A DNA stretch of 10,016 nucleotides. Origin: Vulcanimicrobiia bacterium (GTDB lineage: Bacteria; Eremiobacterota; Eremiobacteria; Baltobacterales; Baltobacteraceae). This document shows positions 6,215 to 10,016 of the stretch, piece after piece. Position numbers and translations under genes: made by a program. The DNA lies in NCBI GenBank assembly GCA_024281135.1, contig JAMXLG010000274.1, forward strand, positions 1 to 10,016, read 5' to 3'. Under the pieces are notes generated by a model. The model made no database searches, was not told where the DNA came from, and saw only the letters and a list, made by a program, of their open reading frames with translations. The stretch's first letter is position 1. Every line of letters begins with the position of its first letter.

Positions 6215-7732
6215 GTGGATACGGCTCAGCGCGCCGTTCGATCATCCCGCGACATGTGGGTGCTGGTCGCGACGATCGTCGGTTCAAGTATGGCTTTCAT
6301 CGACGGCATGGTCGTGACGCTTGCGTTGCCGTCGATTCAACGCGATTTTCACGCGAGTGCGGGCGACGTCGCGTGGATCGTCGAGCTCTACACGCTCGTC
6401 ATCGGCGCGCTCATGCTCATTGGAGGCGCACTTGCCGACATCTACGGTCGCAAGCGCATCTTTACAGTGGGCGTGATTCTCTTTGCAATTGGCTCGGTTG
6501 GCTGTGCGTTTGCCTGGTCGATCCCAACGATGCTGGTCGCGCGAGTCGTGCAAGGCTTCGGCGGCATGTTGCTCATACCGGCGAGCCTCGCGATTTTGGG
6601 TGCACACTTTACCGGCACAGCTCGCGACCGCGCGATTGCGGCTTGGTCGGCGTTCGGCGCGTTGACGTCAACGCTTGGTCCGATGCTCGGCGGCGTGCTT
6701 ATCGATTCGCTCGGATGGCGCTCCGTGTTTTGGATCAACATTCCGCTCGCGGCCCTCGTGCTCTACGCAACAACCGCACACATCGAAGAAACGCGCGATG
6801 AAAATGCGTCGCGGCAGCTCGACCTGACCGGCGCAACGTTGATCACGATTTCGCTTGCTGCGATCACGTACGCATTGATTCGCAGCAGTTCCATCGGCTG
6901 GCATTCCCCGGCGACAACAGGCACTGCGATTGCAGGATTGATCCTCATGGGAATCTTCGTGGCGCGCGACCGTCGCGCCGCAAACCCGCTCGTTCCGCCG
7001 GCGGTTTTTGCTTCGCGCACGTTCACCACGGTCAACATTGCGACGCTACTGCTCTACGGCGCGCTCGGTGCAAATTTCTATGTGTTGCCGTTCGTAATGA
7101 TTCAGGGGCACGGGTATACCGCGCTGCAGACGGCCTTTGCGACACTTCCGATGGCAATATGCATGGTCGTGCTCGCGCGCGCCGGCACGGCGCTCGCGCG
7201 CATCATCGGTATGCGTACGGTTCTCACAATGGGACCGCTCATCATTTCCGTCGGCTTTGTGCTCCTCGCGATCTTAGAGCCGAATTCGACGTACCTCAGC
7301 GCGTTTTTCCCCGGCATTTTGGTTACGGGCATCGGGCTGGGCCTCACCGTCGCACCGTTGACATCGACGGTCATCGATTGCGTTGCACCCGAACATGTCG
7401 GCATCGCGTCGGGAATCAACAACGCCGTTTCGCGCGTCGCGGGTTTGCTTGCGATTGCGGCACTGACGATCGTGCTCGCCGCACTGTACAACGCGTCACT
7501 AGACCGTTCGCTCGACGCTATGCATGCATCTCCGGCGATGCGCGCACAAGCGAACGCACAACGCGATCGTCTTGGCGGCGCTCGATTTAAAGATCCGCGT
7601 CTACAGCGCGCATCAACGTCTGCATTCGAACACGGGTTCCAAGGCGTCGCCCTCGGCTGCGCGATTCTCGCACTCCTCGCCGCGGTAGTCGACGCGTTCG
7701 GAATTCGAAGCGAAGACCTAAAGAACAACTAG
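6215..7732 (+). CDS. MFS drug/solute exporter, DHA2 (14-helix, EmrB/QacA-like) family
   Basis: This is a proton-driven membrane antiporter of the DHA2 type, exporting an unknown small molecule. From the GTG at 6215 it has 505 residues and enough hydrophobic segments for 14 helices. Signatures (numbered from that GTG): motif D1 FIDGMVVTLALPSIQRDF (28-45), motif A GGALADIYGRKR (70-81) in the loop between helices 2 and 3, an Arg-containing stretch VARVVQGFGGMLLIPASLAI (108-127), and the antiporter motif C LGPMLGGVL (154-162) in helix 5. A hydrophilic loop rich in Arg/Ala/Gln (about 450-480) comes before the last helix, as in other DHA2 proteins. An in-frame ATG at 6149 would overlap the upp start and add a basic, unconserved leader; ATG 6254 would start almost at helix 1. 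I chose GTG 6215 without a strong ribosome site. It is the only plus-strand gene and breaks a conserved gene order. Confidence 0.88.
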   Translation: MDTAQRAVRSSRDMWVLVATIVGSSMAFIDGMVVTLALPSIQRDFHASAGDVAWIVELYTLVIGALMLIGGALADIYGRKRIFTVGVILFAIGSVGCAFAWSIPTMLVARVVQGFGGMLLIPASLAILGAHFTGTARDRAIAAWSAFGALTSTLGPMLGGVLIDSLGWRSVFWINIPLAALVLYATTAHIEETRDENASRQLDLTGATLITISLAAITYALIRSSSIGWHSPATTGTAIAGLILMGIFVARDRRAANPLVPPAVFASRTFTTVNIATLLLYGALGANFYVLPFVMIQGHGYTALQTAFATLPMAICMVVLARAGTALARIIGMRTVLTMGPLIISVGFVLLAILEPNSTYLSAFFPGILVTGIGLGLTVAPLTSTVIDCVAPEHVGIASGINNAVSRVAGLLAIAALTIVLAALYNASLDRSLDAMHASPAMRAQANAQRDRLGGARFKDPRLQRASTSAFEHGFQGVALGCAILALLAAVVDAFGIRSEDLKNN

Positions 7733-7735
7733 TGA

Positions 7736-7778
7736 CATCCTGAGCGAAGTGAGCGTAGCGAACGCAGTCGAAGGATCG
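7736..7778 (+). repeat. REP-like palindromic repeat, left copy
   Basis: This 43-base element starts three bases after the transporter stop. It has the arms CATCCTGAGCG (7736-7746) and AGTCGAAGGATCG (7766-7778), whose ATCCT/AGGAT ends can pair, and a variable centre with its own small hairpin (GCGT 7753-7756 with ACGC 7762-7765). The same arms occur in inverted orientation at 7824-7864. Imperfect extragenic palindromes of this style are familiar in many bacterial genomes; whether this one is abundant in the host genome cannot be seen here. Confidence 0.8.
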
Positions 7779-7787
7779 CCTCAATTT

Positions 7788-7814
7788 AAAGCCCGACGCC
7801 ATTTGCCGGGCTTT
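7788..7814. terminator. Bidirectional intrinsic terminator between convergent genes
   Basis: AAAGCCCG (7788-7795) pairs perfectly with CGGGCTTT (7807-7814) around an 11-base loop. On the plus strand the stem ends in TTT then CTATTTAT, ending the transporter transcript; on the minus strand it ends in TTTAAATT, ending the rpiB-glyA-GNAT transcript. The symmetric A/T flanks and its location between two convergent stop codons support bidirectional use. Confidence 0.88.
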
Positions 7815-7823
7815 CTATTTATA

Positions 7824-7864
7824 CGATCCTTCGACTCCGGTGCTTCGCACCTGCGCTCAGGATG
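7824..7864 (-). repeat. REP-like palindromic repeat, right copy (inverted)
   Basis: Read on the minus strand, this 41-base element has the same outer arms as the left copy, CATCCTGAGCG (7864-7854) and AGTCGAAGGATCG (7836-7824), but a different centre that folds into a tight hairpin, GGTGC-GAA-GCACC (7851-7839). The centre sequence differs while the hairpin form is kept, as expected of REP-type elements under structural constraint. It extends into the 3' end of the acetyltransferase gene, whose TGA stop (7859-7857) is part of CCTGAGCG. Confidence 0.8.
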
Positions 7865-8339
7865 ACACTGAGAGCTGCTTACTGTAGCGCCAGACGCGCA
7901 AATTGAAGTCGCCGTTCGCCGTCGGCACTGCGATCGTCGTTTCGCCATCCAAGCGCCACCCGTGCTTTTCGTAGAAACGCGCTGCACGTTCGTTACCTAT
8001 TGCGCATGCGAGCCACGTTATTCCAAAGCCACGCTTCGCGATCGTTGACTCCGCATCAGCAAGGAGCACAGCAGCGATGCCCGAGCCGCGCGCTTCCCGC
8101 TCAACGTAAAGCTGGTTGAGTTCGTCGCCTTTGAGCAAGTAAAACCCAATCGGCGCTCCGCGCGGTCCGACGACGAACACGTCATCCCGCGCGCCGCGCA
8201 ATCGCGCTCTAAAGCTCTCTAGCGTTCGGTATTTCGCAAGTTCGGCCGGCAAAATGCGCGCGTGCGCATCTTGCCAGCCATCGAACCAGAGTTGCGCCAC
8301 GAACGCCACTTCGTCATCGACGATCGCTCGCGGCTCCAT
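7857..8339 (-). CDS. GNAT-family N-acetyltransferase, substrate unknown
   Basis: This is a 160-residue acetyl-CoA-dependent acetyltransferase of the GNAT fold. The acetyl-CoA pyrophosphate loop is in motif A, LNQLYVEREARGSGIAAVLL (74-93), with the R-x-x-G-x-G/A pattern as ARGSGIA (83-89). Motif B follows as GNERAARFYEKHGWR (115-129), with the usual Asn116 and the Tyr123 that often acts as general acid. The N-terminal part (DGWQDAHARILPAELAKYR, 20-38) resembles GNATs that act on small amines or protein N-termini, but no substrate can be named. The ATG at 8339-8337 lies three bases after the glyA stop with no Shine-Dalgarno, so it is probably read through from glyA. The final residues (VSS) and the stop codon come from the inserted repeat, so the original C-terminus may have been longer or different. 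It may be co-inherited with the facing transporter. Confidence 0.88.
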   Translation of the reverse strand: MEPRAIVDDEVAFVAQLWFDGWQDAHARILPAELAKYRTLESFRARLRGARDDVFVVGPRGAPIGFYLLKGDELNQLYVEREARGSGIAAVLLADAESTIAKRGFGITWLACAIGNERAARFYEKHGWRLDGETTIAVPTANGDFNLRVWRYSKQLSVSS

Positions 8340-8342
8340 GCG

Positions 8343-9590
8343 TTAGGGCACGTCGAAGCGCGACGTTAGTTCGTGGACTCGTGCTCGCAGCTTATCGACG
8401 TTCGCTTTCGTTTCGATATCAGCGAGGCCCTCAAGCATGATGCGCGCAACTTCACGTGTCTCATCGACGCCGAATCCGCGTGCCGTAATTGCCGGCGTTC
8501 CGATGCGAATGCCGCTTGCAACCATCGGCTTCTGTTGATCGTACGGAATCGCGTTTTTGTTGACGGTGATGCTGATCTCGTCGAGATACTGCTCCACCGC
8601 TTTTCCGGTCAGTCCCTTCACCGAAACGTCGACGAGCATCAAGTGCGTATCGGTTCCGCCGGCGACGAGGCGGAGTCCACCGCGCACAAACTCTTCCGCC
8701 ATCGCTTTTGCGTTGTCGATGACTTGCTGCTGATACGTCTTGAACGAGGGTTGCATCGCTTCACCGAATGCTACCGCTTTCGCCGCAATCGTGTGCATCA
8801 GCGGACCACCTTGGATGCCGGGAAAGACGCTCTTGTCGATTGCTTGCGCGTACGCTTCTTTACAGAGAATGATGCCGCCGCGCGGTCCGCGCAGCGTCTT
8901 GTGCGTAGTAGACGTCACGTATTCCGCGACCGGAACCGGCGACGGATGCAGTCCTACCGCGACGAGTCCTGCGATGTGCGCCATATCGACGAGAAGCACC
9001 GCGCCGACCTCATCGGCGATCTCACGAAACGGCGCGTAGTCCATCGTGCGCGGATAGGCGCTCGCGCCGGCGATGATCATCTTCGGTTTGAATTCACGCG
9101 CCTTCGCACGAACGTCGTCGAAATCGATGAGTTCGGTATCTTTGCGAACGCCGTAGGCAACGGCGTTGTAGAGCTTACCGCTAAAGCTGACCTTCGTGCC
9201 GTGCGTCAAATGGCCGCCGTGCGCGAGCGACATGCCGAGCACCGTATCACCGGGCTGCAGCTGCGCCATGAAGACCGCCATGTTTGCTTGCGCGCCGGCA
9301 TGCGGTTGAACGTTCGCGTGTTCGGCGCCGAAGATCGTCATCAAACGATCGATCGCGAGATTCTCCGCGACGTCGACGAACTCGCATCCGCCGTAGTACC
9401 GCTTCCCTGGATATCCCTCGGCGTACTTGTTGGTCATCACGGACGCCATCGCTTCGCGAACGGCGCGGCTCGCGTAATTCTCAGATGCGATCAGCTCGAG
9501 GTTTTCTTGCTGACGCCGCTCCTCGTTTTTGATTGCGGCAAAGACTTCAGGATCCTGAGCTTCAATGGCGGATGGCGTAAGAATTTCCAT
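8343..9590 (-). CDS. glyA: Serine hydroxymethyltransferase
   Basis: GlyA is a PLP enzyme that converts serine and tetrahydrofolate to glycine and 5,10-methylenetetrahydrofolate, the main source of one-carbon units for thymidylate, purine and methionine synthesis. The 415-residue length is normal. Visible landmarks: [13 protein letters not shown] (29-41), [21 protein letters not shown] (53-73), [14 protein letters not shown] (94-107), the PLP-contacting [10 protein letters not shown] (202-211, with Asp202 and His205), the Schiff-base Lys231 in [14 protein letters not shown] (226-239), [11 protein letters not shown] (256-266) and the C-terminal [15 protein letters not shown]. Nothing is missing. 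The ATG at 9590-9588 is 10 bases after the rpiB stop, with only a weak AGAAAG before it. Translation probably follows rpiB. It neighbours upp in many genomes; here a GNAT gene and a transporter lie between them. One-carbon supply and dUMP production by the deaminase both feed thymidylate synthesis. Confidence 0.97.
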   Translation of the reverse strand: MEILTPSAIEAQDPEVFAAIKNEERRQQENLELIASENYASRAVREAMASVMTNKYAEGYPGKRYYGGCEFVDVAENLAIDRLMTIFGAEHANVQPHAGAQANMAVFMAQLQPGDTVLGMSLAHGGHLTHGTKVSFSGKLYNAVAYGVRKDTELIDFDDVRAKAREFKPKMIIAGASAYPRTMDYAPFREIADEVGAVLLVDMAHIAGLVAVGLHPSPVPVAEYVTSTTHKTLRGPRGGIILCKEAYAQAIDKSVFPGIQGGPLMHTIAAKAVAFGEAMQPSFKTYQQQVIDNAKAMAEEFVRGGLRLVAGGTDTHLMLVDVSVKGLTGKAVEQYLDEISITVNKNAIPYDQQKPMVASGIRIGTPAITARGFGVDETREVARIMLEGLADIETKANVDKLRARVHELTSRFDVP

Positions 9591-9600
9591 GACGATCTTT

Positions 9601-10016
9601 CTAGAGTATTTCTTTGGGTGTAGCGGCGTCCGTTACGACGCCGGCTTCGATGTCTTTGAGCGTGCGTTCGCGCTGCGCGTCGCCGAATTCGAAGAGTTGT
9701 TCGACGCGATGTAGATGGCGTTTTCCATCCGATGCGTCACCGTCGAACGGCGTATGCATGAAGATGTCAACGAGACGTTCGACCATTTCCCAACCGGTGA
9801 GCCGCTCGGAGAGCGCCAACACGTTGGCGTCGTTGTGACGGCGTGAAAGTTCGGCGGCATAAGGCTCGAACACAACCGCGCACCGCACTCCGGGAACCTT
9901 GTTCGCGGCAATCGAGATGCCGATGCTCGAACCGCAAATGACGATCCCGCGATCGGCCTGGCCGCTTGCGACGGCTTCGCCGACGGCATAGCCGTATTGC
10001 GGATAGTCGACGGGTG
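9601..10016 (-). CDS. rpiB: Ribose-5-phosphate isomerase B, C-terminal part
   Basis: RpiB interconverts ribose-5-phosphate and ribulose-5-phosphate in the pentose phosphate pathway. The gene enters from the right window edge; 137 complete codons are visible and the first roughly 40 residues are missing. The visible start, [23 protein letters not shown], matches the VDYPD-type segment of RpiB/LacAB proteins. The active-site Cys is in [19 protein letters not shown] (usual form CGTGIGMSI), and [14 protein letters not shown] with [11 protein letters not shown] follows in the right order. After the usual end of the family (around HRVEQLFEF) about 25 further residues, [24 protein letters not shown], form a tail I do not recognise. 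The TAG stop is 10 bases before glyA. An internal GTG at 9888 is not the start, since the homology continues upstream to the edge. Confidence 0.93.
   Translation of the reverse strand, partial: PVDYPQYGYAVGEAVASGQADRGIVICGSSIGISIAANKVPGVRCAVVFEPYAAELSRRHNDANVLALSERLTGWEMVERLVDIFMHTPFDGDASDGKRHLHRVEQLFEFGDAQRERTLKDIEAGVVTDAATPKEIL

Noticed and set aside
7102..7728. Open frame of 208 codons on the minus strand, antisense to the MFS gene
   Set aside because: It is Ser/Ala/Arg-rich without a fold signature; the plus-strand frame carries MFS motifs A, C and D1 and membrane helices.
7736..7864. CRISPR array or insertion-sequence ends
   Set aside because: There are only two copies, in opposite orientation, with no regular spacers, no transposase frame between them (just 45 bases with a terminator) and no target-site duplication that I can see.
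9591..9600. Riboswitch before glyA
   Set aside because: Glycine or folate-linked riboswitches can precede glyA, but here only 10 bases separate it from rpiB, which is too short for any aptamer.
8373..9623. Open frame of 416 codons on the plus strand, antisense to glyA
   Set aside because: It mirrors nearly the whole of glyA, is very rich in Arg, His and Asp with no domain pattern, and glyA itself has every catalytic motif. This is the usual antisense openness of GC-rich coding DNA.

Overview
This is a GC-rich bacterial chromosomal window dominated by a conserved housekeeping block on the minus strand. In minus-strand order it runs: rpiB (5' end outside the window), glyA, a GNAT acetyltransferase, upp, a dCMP/cytidine-type deaminase (comEB family), a WecA/TagO-type sugar-phosphate transferase, wecB, then the start of an F-type ATP synthase operon: atpZ, atpI, atpB (a), atpE (c), b', b and the beginning of atpH (delta), which leaves the window at base 1. 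One gene, a DHA2-type MFS transporter, lies on the plus strand between upp and the acetyltransferase. The reading frames leave no gene-free stretch longer than about 125 bases.

The succession rpiB-glyA-upp-comEB-wecA-wecB-atpI-atpB is a syntenic arrangement I associate with Gram-positive and related deep-branching phyla. The paired b'/b stator genes and the order c-b'-b-delta resemble cyanobacteria. The c subunit has an Asp in the first helix like mycobacteria. This mixture, the GC-rich codon use and the protein style suggest an uncultivated lineage near the Eremiobacterota (WPS-2), Armatimonadota, Chloroflexota or Actinomycetota; Eremiobacterota is my best guess, from memory only.

Layout: 9601-10016 rpiB, 8343-9590 glyA and 7857-8339 GNAT are closely spaced (10 and 3 bases) and read leftwards. 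The convergent gap 7733-7856 holds a perfect-stem bidirectional terminator, flanked by two inverted copies of a REP-like palindrome; the right copy runs into the GNAT gene and supplies its stop codon. The MFS gene (about 6215-7732) reads rightwards and diverges from upp across a short spacer. From upp to atpH ten genes run without a break: spacings are 15, -4, -1, -4, -4, 6, 31, 15, -1 and -1 bases, so one transcript starting before upp could cover nucleotide salvage, the lipid-linked amino-sugar pair and the Fo part of ATP synthase.

Functions: RpiB and GlyA supply pentose phosphates and one-carbon units; Upp and the deaminase salvage pyrimidines; WecA and WecB start and feed a polyprenyl-linked cell-surface glycan; AtpZ/AtpI assist Fo; a, c, b', b and delta form the proton channel, rotor and stator. 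The MFS-GNAT segment looks like an accessory insertion in an otherwise ancient gene order. I found no CRISPR array, transposase, phage gene, RNA gene or recognisable new defence system.
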